Shown here piece after piece: positions 20,144 to 28,377 of a DNA stretch of 33,330 bases. The first letter of the stretch is position 1. Each line of letters begins with the position of its first letter. The notes under the pieces were generated by a model. That model did no database searches, was not told the origin of the DNA, and was given only the letters and a program-made list of their open reading frames with translations. Source of the stretch: a virus; IMG/VR virus record IMGVR_UViG_3300033141_003795, positions 1 to 33,330 of that record, one strand, 5' to 3'. The position numbers were made by a program, and so were the translations under genes.

Positions 20144-21096
20144 TGGGGGTAAGAAGTAGTGATGGATACCTAGGTATTGGCAAGCAAACAACTAAAGGAA
20201 CAAGCGTTGCACCAACGAAATTCTTAAGGCTTGCAGCAGCAGAGAGTATAGTACAAAATCAGGAAGTTTCAGAAATTAGAACACTAAATGGAGATGAAGA
20301 GCTTGACGCTATTTACAAGACTGGCCATGCACCAGATGGCGGGTTTCAGACATTTGCAAGACCAGATATAGGGGCGTTTCTTTTAGCAATGATACTTGGA
20401 GCAGATAGTATATCAGGGACAGAAGCACCCTACACGCATACTATAACAAGAGCAAATACTATACCCTGGCTTTCTATTGAAAGAAAGCTAACAGACGCAG
20501 AAAGAATTTCAGACTGTAAATTAAATCAGCTCGTAATAAGTGGAGAAAGCGGTAATCCAGTTCTTATAGACTGCTCGTTTTTTGGAATTGACAGCACAAT
20601 AGAAAGTGCAGCAAGCCCGAGCTATGAAACAAATGAGCCTTTTATGTTTTTTGATACGGGTTCTTATACACTTGATAGCGGGGCAGTAACTATAGTTAAT
20701 TCATTTACAATCACGATAAATAGAAATCTTGAGAAGATAAAGACTATAAGCTATAAGATAGACGATATGCTGGAGACTGCATTTGATATCGAAGTAGCAA
20801 TGAGACTTAAGTATGAAGACAATGCAAAATACAAAGATATCCTTTTTGCTGGTGGTAGTGCCCTTACGGATGTCTTAGATGATGGAGATTTGACAATTGA
20901 CCTTACTTACGGAAGTGGTGCCGATCTAAAACAATTTAAAATTGAAATTCCAGCCTTAAAACACTTAGGAGCAGAAAAACATTTAGACCCGGAGCCTAAA
21001 GCAGTATTTCTTGATATCAAAAGCAAAGCAGTAAAAAGTGCTTCTGAGATTATAACTGTGACTTGCAAGAATGCAGTTGCAGCAGCTTACATATAG
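20143..21096 (+). CDS. major tail tube protein, 317 aa
   Basis: Starts GVRSSDGYLGIGKQTTKGTSVAPTKFLRLAAAESI, a typical tube-protein opening (phage_tube_2-like). Mid-sequence strands HTITRANTIPWLSIERKL, LIDCSFFGID and a C-terminal domain (SGADLKQFKIEIPALKHLGAEKHLDP) fit a beta-barrel tube subunit with an added domain. It stacks as hexamers to build the non-contractile tail. Confidence 0.85.
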   Translation: MGVRSSDGYLGIGKQTTKGTSVAPTKFLRLAAAESIVQNQEVSEIRTLNGDEELDAIYKTGHAPDGGFQTFARPDIGAFLLAMILGADSISGTEAPYTHTITRANTIPWLSIERKLTDAERISDCKLNQLVISGESGNPVLIDCSFFGIDSTIESAASPSYETNEPFMFFDTGSYTLDSGAVTIVNSFTITINRNLEKIKTISYKIDDMLETAFDIEVAMRLKYEDNAKYKDILFAGGSALTDVLDDGDLTIDLTYGSGADLKQFKIEIPALKHLGAEKHLDPEPKAVFLDIKSKAVKSASEIITVTCKNAVAAAYI

Positions 21097-21104
21097 GAGG
21101 GTAA

Positions 21105-21470
21105 ATGAAACAAGTAATAGATATGGGCGGATTTGAGAATAAGGAAATAGAAGTTCGCTTTGGAGACAAAACTTATAAGATTATGGCAGATCCACCGGTA
21201 GAAGCGTATAGAAGATTCATAGAAATACAGGATTTAAAACTTGATAGTGAGGAAAGTTGGGATAAAGTAAAAGATTTTGTAACTCTCATAATATCGCTGA
21301 GCAATGACATAGACAAGGACAAATTCAAAAAATCTCTTACAAAATTTGCAGTTGGAAATTTTCTTGAAGGCTATACAGAAATAATATCTGGGGTAGTTGA
21401 TTCAAAAAACCAGCAAAGCCTTCCAAAGAAGGCAACGAGAGCAAAGGCGAGGGCAAAAAGGAAAAAATAG
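21105..21470 (+). CDS. tail assembly chaperone, gpG-like, 121 aa
   Basis: GGAGGG RBS. Acidic/helical protein (MGGFENKEIEVRFGDKTYKIMADPPVEAYRRFIEIQDLKL) between tube and tape measure, the standard position of the gpG-type chaperone. It ends with a basic tail after a frameshift site at 21404-21410. It coats the tape measure during tail assembly. Confidence 0.8.
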   Translation: MKQVIDMGGFENKEIEVRFGDKTYKIMADPPVEAYRRFIEIQDLKLDSEESWDKVKDFVTLIISLSNDIDKDKFKKSLTKFAVGNFLEGYTEIISGVVDSKNQQSLPKKATRAKARAKRKK

Positions 21471-21691
21471 CCTGGATAGATATCGTCGCACCATTTGATA
21501 AGTTCTACAACAAAGACTACGAAGAATACAAATGGAAAATGCCTATTACAAGATTTTTTGGCTATATTGACTATATGGACAGGTACTACCAAAGTCAGAA
21601 GATCAGTACTTTCCAAAACAAAATTGCAAGTGCTAAACGTCTTGACTGGGCTGATGAGGTAAGAAGGATAAAAGAGCAAGAGGTAAATTAA
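21105..21691 (+). CDS. tail chaperone gpGT-like -1 frameshift product, about 195 aa
   Basis: Ribosomes slipping by -1 at AAAAAAC (21404-21410, codons TCA AAA AAC) continue in the frame starting at CCA 21410. This frame is open to TAA 21689-21691, giving 102 residues of the G part plus 93 residues that contain IAWIDIVAPFDKFYNKDYEEYKW and KISTFQNKIASAKRLDWADEVRRIKEQEVN. That downstream frame has no good start of its own and overlaps the tape measure start. This is the arrangement known from lambda G/GT and many siphoviruses. Confidence 0.75.
21404..21410 (+). other. programmed -1 ribosomal frameshift site (A AAA AAC)
   Basis: In the zero frame the codons are TCA AAA AAC, so the last A of TCA plus AAA AAC form the canonical X XXY YYZ heptamer. 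The -1 frame has its previous stop at about 21398 and the zero frame ends at 21470, so the slip must occur in this short window. An alternative GAAAAAA stretch lies near the zero-frame stop. Confidence 0.75.
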
Positions 21692-23544
21692 TGGCAGTTA
21701 AAGAGACAATAATAATTAATATTGATGGCAAGTCAACAGGTGCAGTAAACGCCACCAAAAAGACGGAGAGCGCTATATCTCAACTTGGCGGCGTCTTAAA
21801 GAAAATGGCTATAGCGGGTGGCGCATTATTCTTAGCTAAGAAAGGCTTTGATATATTTTCTGCTGCACTGAAAAAAACTATCAGTTTTTTAAAAAGCTCT
21901 ACAGAGGCAGCAGCATTCCAGGAACTACAGATTAAAAAACTTGATACTGCTTTAAAGTCAACAGGTAACTATACTGAAAAAGTATCAAAAGCGTTACAGG
22001 ATTATGCTTCTTCTTTGCAGAATGTAACAATGTATGGAGATGAAACAATTATCGGTGTTGAAGCTATGCTTGCTACTTTTAAGTTGAGCGAGGAACAGAT
22101 AAAGGTTGCAACTCAGGCAACGCTTGACTTGGCAGCAGCTACAGGGCAGGACTTGCAATCTGCAGCAATTTTGCTTGGTAAAGCTATGGTTGGGGAAACT
22201 GGAATGCTTAAGCGCTATGGAATTATCGTTGATGAGAACAAGCTCAAGAGTGAAGGCTGGCGAGCAGTAATAGAGGAGATAAACACTGAATTTGGCGGGC
22301 AGGCAGTAGCACAGGGCGAAACCTATACAGGTATGATAGCGAGGATGAAAAATGCTTTCGGGGATATGAAAGAAAAAGTAGGAGAAGCATTAATACCTAC
22401 CTTGAAAAAACTCGTGGATTGGTTCACTAAAGGCTCTGATATTATAGGACCTTTCGGACAAAAAATTGGAGAGACTGCAAGTCCATTTGAAAAATTAAAA
22501 AGCTGGGTAGGAGAAGCTACAGAGAAATTTAGGAATTTCTTAGAGCTGAACTGGGATAAAATAATAGGACTTGCTGAAAGCACTTTTGAAAAGATAGAAA
22601 ACTTTATAACTATAGTAAAAGAAGCTGACTATTCAGAGATACAACAAGGAATTAAGGATTTAGGTGCTGCATTCGGGATTTTAATTGGTGATAGCTCTTC
22701 AGGTATAACAGGTGCAGATAAGAAGTATCAAGAATTTATTAATACTGTAGGAAGATCTATCCAAACAGTTGCTACAATAGCTGTCTGGTTTAAAGCAATT
22801 GGGGATACTATTTATTTTGTAGTAGGAACAATAACTAACTCCATTGCAATTTTAATTGAATTCTTAGGAGCATTGGGATTATGGTTTATATCTGTAGGAA
22901 CTGAGGGGCAAAAAGAATTTGAACATGTTGACCTAATGATGCAGGCTTTAAAAGATACCACCATTGAAGGTTACGAACATATGAAAGAAAGTTGGAGTAC
23001 TTTCATAGAATTTATGGATGATAGTACATCTACAACAACTAAAGAGGTTAAAAGTAACCTTGAAGAAATAAAGAAAAAAGGAATTGAAGTAGGAGGGTAT
23101 TCTTATCCGCAAATTACTTTTACGGATAACACAAATGAAGTAAGAAAGCATATAGATACCTTACAAGAAGCTATAAATAAGTTGCGTGGCAAAAACATTA
23201 CAAATACTATTACTACGATTTATAAAGAGACAAGAGTTGCAACCATGTCTCCCTGGAGTCCTTGGGGCAGACAATCGGGCGGATTAGCAAGGAAAAATGA
23301 GTATGCTCCAGATTTACGAATACCAATTTTTCAGGGCGAAGCAGTACTCCCAGCTTCTATAGTCAGGGCAATAAAAGAAAATAGGGGTTCTTTTGCAGGA
23401 CTTAATAGTAGAAGTGGCAATACTATAAAAATAAATGTAAGCGGAAACTACATTGCAGACGACAGAGACGAGGAAGAACTTGCTGAAAGGATAGGAAATA
23501 TAATTGTACGAAAATTAGATGAGCAGGGAGCTCTGACAGGATAA
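21691..23544 (+). CDS. tail tape measure protein, 617 aa
   Basis: N-terminal signature IIINIDGKSTGAVNATKKTESAISQLGGVLKKMAIAGGALFLAKKGFDIFSAALKKT is typical of tape measures. Long helical, Ala/Leu-rich body with hydrophobic stretches near 360-390 (TVATIAVWFKAIGDTIYFVVG, ITNSIAILIEFLGALGLWF). The C-terminal part (NYIADDRDEEELAERIGNIIVRKLDEQ) is helical. Scaled at about 0.15 nm per residue, the tail would be around 90 nm. It sets the tail length and is injected with DNA. Confidence 0.92.
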   Translation: MAVKETIIINIDGKSTGAVNATKKTESAISQLGGVLKKMAIAGGALFLAKKGFDIFSAALKKTISFLKSSTEAAAFQELQIKKLDTALKSTGNYTEKVSKALQDYASSLQNVTMYGDETIIGVEAMLATFKLSEEQIKVATQATLDLAAATGQDLQSAAILLGKAMVGETGMLKRYGIIVDENKLKSEGWRAVIEEINTEFGGQAVAQGETYTGMIARMKNAFGDMKEKVGEALIPTLKKLVDWFTKGSDIIGPFGQKIGETASPFEKLKSWVGEATEKFRNFLELNWDKIIGLAESTFEKIENFITIVKEADYSEIQQGIKDLGAAFGILIGDSSSGITGADKKYQEFINTVGRSIQTVATIAVWFKAIGDTIYFVVGTITNSIAILIEFLGALGLWFISVGTEGQKEFEHVDLMMQALKDTTIEGYEHMKESWSTFIEFMDDSTSTTTKEVKSNLEEIKKKGIEVGGYSYPQITFTDNTNEVRKHIDTLQEAINKLRGKNITNTITTIYKETRVATMSPWSPWGRQSGGLARKNEYAPDLRIPIFQGEAVLPASIVRAIKENRGSFAGLNSRSGNTIKINVSGNYIADDRDEEELAERIGNIIVRKLDEQGALTG

Positions 23545-24942
23545 ATGACTATTACGATTAATGGGGCAGATAAATCTTCTTTAGTAGAGCTTTCAAGCCT
23601 TAAAATTTATGATTATATCACGCAGCGGATTAATATCTGTAAGTTTAAACTCATAACTCCAAATACCTACACTCCAGAAGTAGGGCTTGAGGTGCTGGTT
23701 ATAGAAGGCTCTACCAAACTTTTTGGTGGCTACATTACAAGTAGGGAAGTAAAAAGGATAAATGATAATAGGGTAGAATACAACATTACCTGTCAGGATT
23801 ATACATTACTTCTGTATCACAGAAGGGCAGTTGAAACATACGAAGATAAAACCTGCTACTACATAATAAACGACCTTGTAACTAAATACTGTAGTGGATA
23901 CGGACTTGATGTAACAAATGTAGAGACAGGAGCAACGCTTGACAGGATACAGTTTAATTACATGTATATTGGCGACTGTATAAAAAAGATTTGTAAGTAC
24001 ACGGGTTATGATTGGTATGTAGACTATGACAAAAAGATATACTTCTTTGACGCAATTTCAAATGCTGCGGCTTTTGACATAACAGACAGCTCGGCGGTAA
24101 GCGATTTAAAAGTAAAAAGAGATTTAAGCAAAGTTAGAAATAGAATATTCGTAAGAGGTGGATCTTACTTATCTGATAGTTATACACAGTATGAAACTGG
24201 AGATGGTACACTAAAATCTTTCAACTTAAATTACAAGCCTCATGACATCACTTGTACAGTTAACGGAGTATCGCAGGCAATCGGAACTGGGTACATAGAT
24301 GAAGATGATTTAGGGACTACTTATGACGCTTTAGTATATTTTGAGGAGAAGGTACTAAAATTCTATACTGCTCCCGGTAGTGGAGTGGCAGTAAATATAA
24401 CATACAAGTATGACATACCTGTCCTTATACGGAGGCAGGAACTATCTTCTATAGAAGCTTTAAAGGCTCTTGGCGATGTAGATGGTATAAGGGAGAAGTA
24501 CATTGTAGACAATTCCCTTAAGACAAAAGAAGAGGCAAGAGATAGGGCTGATTTTGAACTTGAAAAATACGCTAATCCTAAATGGACAGCTTCTTACAAC
24601 ACGAGGACACCAGGGCTAAAGTCAGGAACGATACAAAATATAAATTCAACGCTACTTGGAGTAAATGAAGATTTTATTATAACTTCTGTCGTGATAAAGA
24701 TTATGCCTAATGGAAAGCATATATACAGTGTCGGACTTGAAGGAAGGCTGTATGGACTTACAGAGTTGCTGCTGGATTTACTGGACAAATCAGATGTACT
24801 TGCTGATAGGGAAGATGAAGTGCTTGATAAGATACAGGTACTGACAGAACAGGTAAATGTATCCGACAGCCATACCAAGACAAGCACAGCCCCACCATTT
24901 AAGTGGGGAAGTTTTAAATGGGATTTCGGACAGTGGGGATAA
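23545..24942 (+). CDS. tail hub/baseplate protein, 465 aa
   Basis: Starts immediately after the tape measure stop. The N-terminus (ITINGADKSSLVELSSLKIYDYITQRINICKFKLI) and middle (VEYNITCQDYTLLLYHRRAVETYED, KICKYTGYDWYVDYDKKIYFF, RNRIFVRGGSYL) match the tail hub domains of gp27-like/BppU-type phage proteins. The C-terminus ends in an aromatic repeat-like FKWGSFKWDFGQWG. No separate distal-tail gene is visible between it and the tape measure. It probably forms the tail-tip ring. Confidence 0.75.
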   Translation: MTITINGADKSSLVELSSLKIYDYITQRINICKFKLITPNTYTPEVGLEVLVIEGSTKLFGGYITSREVKRINDNRVEYNITCQDYTLLLYHRRAVETYEDKTCYYIINDLVTKYCSGYGLDVTNVETGATLDRIQFNYMYIGDCIKKICKYTGYDWYVDYDKKIYFFDAISNAAAFDITDSSAVSDLKVKRDLSKVRNRIFVRGGSYLSDSYTQYETGDGTLKSFNLNYKPHDITCTVNGVSQAIGTGYIDEDDLGTTYDALVYFEEKVLKFYTAPGSGVAVNITYKYDIPVLIRRQELSSIEALKALGDVDGIREKYIVDNSLKTKEEARDRADFELEKYANPKWTASYNTRTPGLKSGTIQNINSTLLGVNEDFIITSVVIKIMPNGKHIYSVGLEGRLYGLTELLLDLLDKSDVLADREDEVLDKIQVLTEQVNVSDSHTKTSTAPPFKWGSFKWDFGQWG

Positions 24943-24949
24943 ATAGAAA

Positions 24950-25477
24950 ATGAGAAAAAGAAAACTAAAGAAAATAAGAAAGAACGGAAACGTGCTTCTA
25001 TCAGAAGAGGAAAGAAATATAAAAGTAAAAGGCACAATACTTATTACTAAACGAAATGCTAAAACTGGCAAGATAGTAGAAAAGAAAATCTATACTAATC
25101 TTGTAACCAATGTTGGTTTGCAGCTAATTTGCAATGCCTTAATTGATAATGCCTCTTTTACTGAAGGAATTACATACCTTGCTTTAGGCTCGGACAGTAC
25201 AGCCGCAGCAGTAACAGATACTACTTTGGGAGCAGAAGTATTTAGAAAAGCTTTGACCTTACGCACAAGAGAAGATCAGTCAATCGAGTTATCGCTATTT
25301 ATGAATACATCAGAAGGCAATGGTACTCACTATGAGCTTGGACTTTTTGGCAATGGTGCAACTGCTTCTGCAGATAGTGGAGATTTGTTTAACAGGCTTG
25401 TTATGTCTGGCGGAGAAACTAAGGTGGATACTGAAACATGGACAATTGAAGTAACAGTAAGTTTTGTAAATGGATAG
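24950..25477 (+). CDS. tail-tip/fibre-associated protein, 175 aa
   Basis: The first 20 residues are very basic (MRKRKLKKIRKNG), then KGTILITKRNAKTGKIVEKKIYTNLVTNVGLQLICNALI, LALGSDSTAAAVTDTTLGAEVFRKAL. This resembles small phage tail proteins of unknown function that sit before fibre genes (LALG.....A..DT.LG.E..R). It lacks a clear RBS. Likely a tail-tip structural component. Confidence 0.6.
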   Translation: MRKRKLKKIRKNGNVLLSEEERNIKVKGTILITKRNAKTGKIVEKKIYTNLVTNVGLQLICNALIDNASFTEGITYLALGSDSTAAAVTDTTLGAEVFRKALTLRTREDQSIELSLFMNTSEGNGTHYELGLFGNGATASADSGDLFNRLVMSGGETKVDTETWTIEVTVSFVNG

Positions 25478-25489
25478 GGAGGATAAATT

Positions 25490-25993
25490 ATGACAATAGC
25501 AACTGGAGAAGACGTATTAGCAGCAGATGTTAATGCACTTGTACCACCAGGAGTAATACTTCCTTATGGTGCTGCAACTGCTCCGAGCGGATACTTGCTT
25601 TGTGATGGTTCAGCAGTATCAAGAACAACTTATGCTGACTTATTTAGTGTAATTGGAACAACTTATGGTGCTGGTGATGGTTCTACTACTTTTAATCTTC
25701 CAGATTTAAAGGGAAAAGTTCCTGTTGGTAAAGATAGTTCACAATCAGAATTTGATACATTGGGAGAAACAGGTGGAGAAAAAACACACACGTTAACAGT
25801 TGATGAAATGCCTTCTCATAAACACGTTCAACATAGTTATTCAGACCCTTCTGGTTCTCTTAACAGAAATTCAAGAGACACTACATCAAGTGGTGATACT
25901 GAAACTGGACATAGTACCAGTTCAACAGGTGGAGGGCAAGCGCATAATAACTTACAGCCTTATATCACGTTAAATTATATTATTAAGACTTAG
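25490..25993 (+). CDS. tail fibre with collar (phage_collar-like) domain, 167 aa
   Basis: GGGAGGA RBS. Residues 19-85 hold the collar signature: PPGVILPYGAATAPSGYLLCDGSAVSRTTYADLFSVIGTTYG, then TFNLPDLKGKVPVG. The rest is GG/S/T-rich, ending GGQAHNNLQPYITLNYIIKT, the typical collar-domain end. It is likely a receptor-contact tip. Its length is short for a full fibre. Confidence 0.85.
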   Translation: MTIATGEDVLAADVNALVPPGVILPYGAATAPSGYLLCDGSAVSRTTYADLFSVIGTTYGAGDGSTTFNLPDLKGKVPVGKDSSQSEFDTLGETGGEKTHTLTVDEMPSHKHVQHSYSDPSGSLNRNSRDTTSSGDTETGHSTSSTGGGQAHNNLQPYITLNYIIKT

Positions 25994-26033
25994 TATTATC
26001 AGAAGCTAAAGGTAAAGTTTTTAGATAAAAAGG

Positions 26034-26055
26034 ACCTCCTAAAAGGGAGGTTTTT
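26034..26055 (+). terminator. intrinsic terminator before lysis cassette
   Basis: ACCTCC (26034-26039) / GGAGGT (26046-26051) with an inner T-G pair and an AAAA loop, followed by a T-tract. It sits between the fibre gene and the lysis genes and continues into the G-run that serves as RBS of the next gene. Confidence 0.75.
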
Positions 26056-26059
26056 ATTT

Positions 26060-26067
26060 GGGGGGGG
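26060..26067 (+). promoter_or_regulatory. eight-G run acting as RBS
   Basis: Eight consecutive G residues lie 3 nt before ATG 26071. No AGGAG is present, so this G-run is the only purine-rich SD-like element. Such tracts are prone to slippage, which would change spacing and possibly expression of the first lysis gene. Confidence 0.45.
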
Positions 26068-26070
26068 TAA

Positions 26071-26376
26071 ATGGCAAAGGAAAGCAAAACAAATCAGATA
26101 CTGTTCGCAATAGTGGAAATTAGAAAAGACATTAAACAAATATTTTTAAGGCTGGACAAAATAAACGGGTCAATAGCAGATTATCCGGTATTACGGGAAA
26201 GATTAGCGAATACCTGCAACGATATGAACAGCATTAATCATAAGATTGAAAATAAGATTGAGCCCGCTCTTACGAATATGAAGATCAAATTTTACACAAT
26301 TGTAAGTTTTACTGCCTTAATTTCAGGCGGAATAGGGTCAGCTATTGGGGCTCTTATTGTTAGGTCAACAGGATAG
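26071..26376 (+). CDS. coiled-coil/TM lysis-associated protein (XhlA-like), 101 aa
   Basis: Residues 1-70 are a long charged helix (EIRKDIKQIFLRLDKINGSIADYPVLRERLANTCNDMNSINHKIENKIEP). Residues about 73-97 are one TM helix (FYTIVSFTALISGGIGSAIGALIV). This is the topology of XhlA/hemolysin-type phage lysis accessories. It precedes the endolysin and holin, so a role in lysis timing or membrane targeting is likely. Confidence 0.65.
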   Translation: MAKESKTNQILFAIVEIRKDIKQIFLRLDKINGSIADYPVLRERLANTCNDMNSINHKIENKIEPALTNMKIKFYTIVSFTALISGGIGSAIGALIVRSTG

Positions 26377-26393
26377 CAAACTAAGAGGTAATT

Positions 26394-27506
26394 ATGAGTA
26401 TAAGAATTGGTTCAAGTTGTACCTTAAACCTTTCAATGGCAATAGGGAAAGTAGTTGAGACACGTAGATTTATAGGTTCATGGTCAGATTGGGATAAAGT
26501 TTCTAGATATGCAATTGCAAATAGTATTTATCTAATTGTAACTCCTTGTATTAACCGTAACGATGGTAGCGGATATCTCCCAAATGGCAGTGAATGGTCT
26601 TACTTTATAGAGGATACTTGCAAGAATTTAAAATCATGGGGGCTGGGTAGGTACAATGGTTATATCTCTTTAGTAAATGAGCCTATGAAATTTTGCAGTA
26701 AAGAAGAATATACACAATTAATTAATATAGCTTATCCGATTGTTAAAAAATATGGTTTCTTATGTGGTGCGGGTAATGAGGAATTTATAACTGCACAGGC
26801 AAAAGGAGGTATGTATCAGTATATATTAGCAAATGCACAATTTGATATTTTAAATATACATATTCAGGGTAGCTGTGATAGTAAAGAAAAAACAGAATAC
26901 TGGACAAATACAGCAAGGCGGTGGACAAATAAACCTATAGACTGCACGGAAGCATTTTATGATGACATTTCAACTTCTAGAGGCTGGGAATTACTTAAGT
27001 CCCAGCTTTATCATGCAGAAAGAATTGGATGTAAAAATTTTTGTAATGTATTTAACAATCTGGATTATTCCGCATTTCCAGATTCAATTTTAGAGCACGT
27101 AAAAAAATGGAACAGACTCTCCTTTTTAGTTAATGGAAATATAAGAAGCCCATACTGGGGAGAATGGAAAAATCTAATAGAAGCTAAAGCACCTAAACCA
27201 AATATATTTATACCAGAAAGTGAGGATGATATGAAACTTAATGTATTAAAAAAAGGCTCAAGAGGAAATCAGGTTTTATGGTTGCAGGAAATCTTAAAAG
27301 AAGAATATGGATTTGAAAATGAAGGAGGTTATGACGGGATTTTTGGAGTTTTAACAGAACACCAAGTAAAGGAATACCAAAGCGCAAATAATCTTTTAGT
27401 TGATGGAATTATTGGGAAGAATACAACTTTTGATTTAATTATAAAATCATCTAAACCTGAATACTGGAAAACTAAACTACAGGTTTATATGGCTTATGAG
27501 AAGTAG
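26394..27506 (+). CDS. endolysin: clan GH-A-like glycosidase plus peptidoglycan-binding domain, 370 aa
   Basis: Residues 1-255 look like a TIM-barrel glycosidase: strands YLIVTPC, YISLVNEP with the acid/base candidate E96 in N-E-P, NIHIQG, and PIDCTEAFY with the nucleophile candidate E186. The N-E-P motif is the mark of clan GH-A. Residues 281-350 are a peptidoglycan-binding domain (LKKGSRGNQVLWLQEILKEE..., YDGIFGVLTEHQVKEYQSANNLLVDGIIG). Together with the M15 peptidase and holin downstream this is the murein-degrading lysin. Substrate is inferred; the family is unusual for endolysins. Confidence 0.7.
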   Translation: MSIRIGSSCTLNLSMAIGKVVETRRFIGSWSDWDKVSRYAIANSIYLIVTPCINRNDGSGYLPNGSEWSYFIEDTCKNLKSWGLGRYNGYISLVNEPMKFCSKEEYTQLINIAYPIVKKYGFLCGAGNEEFITAQAKGGMYQYILANAQFDILNIHIQGSCDSKEKTEYWTNTARRWTNKPIDCTEAFYDDISTSRGWELLKSQLYHAERIGCKNFCNVFNNLDYSAFPDSILEHVKKWNRLSFLVNGNIRSPYWGEWKNLIEAKAPKPNIFIPESEDDMKLNVLKKGSRGNQVLWLQEILKEEYGFENEGGYDGIFGVLTEHQVKEYQSANNLLVDGIIGKNTTFDLIIKSSKPEYWKTKLQVYMAYEK

Positions 27507-27513
27507 AAAAGCA

Positions 27514-27912
27514 ATGAATAAAAACGATAAACTTACTGACAATTTCACGTGGGGAGAATTCTGGAGCGGTGATATAATACACGGCTTAAAATCAATAGAA
27601 CCACCATCAAAATATTATCACAGAATTTTAGATATGGCAGAGGAACTTCAGATAGTCAGGGATTATATCGGCTCACCGATTATAATTACTTCTGGATACA
27701 GAACCCCAAAGTGGAATAAATATGTGGGGGGAGTAAAAAACAGCTATCATACTCAGGGGTTAGCTGTTGATATAAGAGTAAACGGAATGTGTCCGTATGA
27801 CTTGGCAGTGTACGTTGCAAAGCTAACTGATTTTAAAGGCTTTGGAATTAACCTAAAAAAGAATTTTGTACACTGTGATATGAGAAATGGATTTACAGTA
27901 TTTAAATATTAA
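27514..27912 (+). CDS. M15-type D-Ala-D-Ala peptidase, 132 aa
   Basis: ATG 27514 is preferred (8 nt after the endolysin stop); an in-frame ATG at 27496 would overlap it. Zinc ligands are H79 and D86 in SYHTQGLAVD and H120 in VHCD. The preceding SGYRTPKWN is also typical of peptidase M15. It cleaves peptide cross-links in the cell wall, complementing the glycosidase gene. A second lysin domain as a separate gene is notable. Confidence 0.85.
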   Translation: MNKNDKLTDNFTWGEFWSGDIIHGLKSIEPPSKYYHRILDMAEELQIVRDYIGSPIIITSGYRTPKWNKYVGGVKNSYHTQGLAVDIRVNGMCPYDLAVYVAKLTDFKGFGINLKKNFVHCDMRNGFTVFKY

Positions 27913-27924
27913 AGGAGGTGAAAA

Positions 27925-28278
27925 ATGTTAATAATATTTAAGAGCTTAATAATCGGTTTTATTGTAATTCTTTTACTAATGTTACTTGACTTTATTCTAG
28001 CGGTTGCAATAAGGCTAAAATTTGGAGGATTTGACTGGAAGAAGTTTTTAAACTTTATGAAGTCTGGGCTTCTTCCGTATATTTTGATTTGGTCTTCAGT
28101 CGCGGCAATAAATATTGGCATACCGTACCTGGTGGAATTTTTAGGCTATGAAATTGGACTAGAAACTATAATACCCTTGACATCAATTACCAGTGTAGTC
28201 TGGTTAGCTATAACTACTAAGGCGGTTGCCTCTATCTACGGGAAATTCAAGGAATTAGAAATTGAAATAAAAAAATAA
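27925..28278 (+). CDS. holin, 117 aa
   Basis: Perfect AAAGGAGGTG RBS. Three to four hydrophobic segments: IFKSLIIGFIVILLLMLLDFIL, LLPYILIWSSVAAINIGIPYLVEFL, IIPLTSITSVVWLAITTKAVASIYG, then a charged C-terminus (KFKELEIEIKK). This topology and its place after the lysins fit a phage holin that opens the membrane. Confidence 0.75.
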   Translation: MLIIFKSLIIGFIVILLLMLLDFILAVAIRLKFGGFDWKKFLNFMKSGLLPYILIWSSVAAINIGIPYLVEFLGYEIGLETIIPLTSITSVVWLAITTKAVASIYGKFKELEIEIKK

Positions 28279-28284
28279 CCACAG

Positions 28285-28300
28285 CAAGGGTAGAACCTTG
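28285..28300 (+). other. short stem-loop after holin
   Basis: CAAGG (28285-28289), loop GTAGAA, CCTTG (28296-28300), extendable by ACA/TGT around one bulged G. It is the first of three dyads between the convergent late operon and the integrase gene. No T-tract follows it directly. Confidence 0.5.
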
Positions 28301-28305
28301 TGTTG

Positions 28306-28336
28306 AGGGGGTAGGTATTATGTATCTGCTCCCTTT
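28306..28336 (+). terminator. late operon terminator hairpin
   Basis: AGGGGGTAG (28306-28314) pairs with CTGCTCCCT (28326-28334) with two G-U pairs over an 11-nt loop, followed by TTT. It is the most likely end of the late transcript, since the next gene is on the opposite strand. Confidence 0.55.
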
Positions 28337-28351
28337 ATACATTAATACTAT

Positions 28352-28377
28352 CTGACAATTACTACAGTGATTGTCAG
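28352..28377. other. 8-bp perfect dyad abutting the integrase stop
   Basis: CTGACAAT (28352-28359) and ATTGTCAG (28370-28377) form a perfect stem with a 10-nt loop, directly beside the recombinase stop codon. It could be the terminator of the - strand integrase transcript or part of a recombination site. Function not decided. Confidence 0.5.

Noticed and set aside
21440-21470. Frameshift at the A-rich tract near the zero-frame stop
   Set aside because: The codon phase (AGG AAA AAA TAG) gives only G AAA AAA, not an X XXY YYZ heptamer; AAAAAAC upstream is canonical and also in the allowed window. Not excluded, but less likely.
24594-25037. 147-aa frame on the - strand
   Set aside because: Shadow of the tail hub and next gene; low-complexity S/L/F-rich product and no motif.
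25490-25993. Diversity-generating retroelement target
   Set aside because: No reverse transcriptase gene and no template repeat near the fibre gene were seen, so variation by a DGR is not supported.
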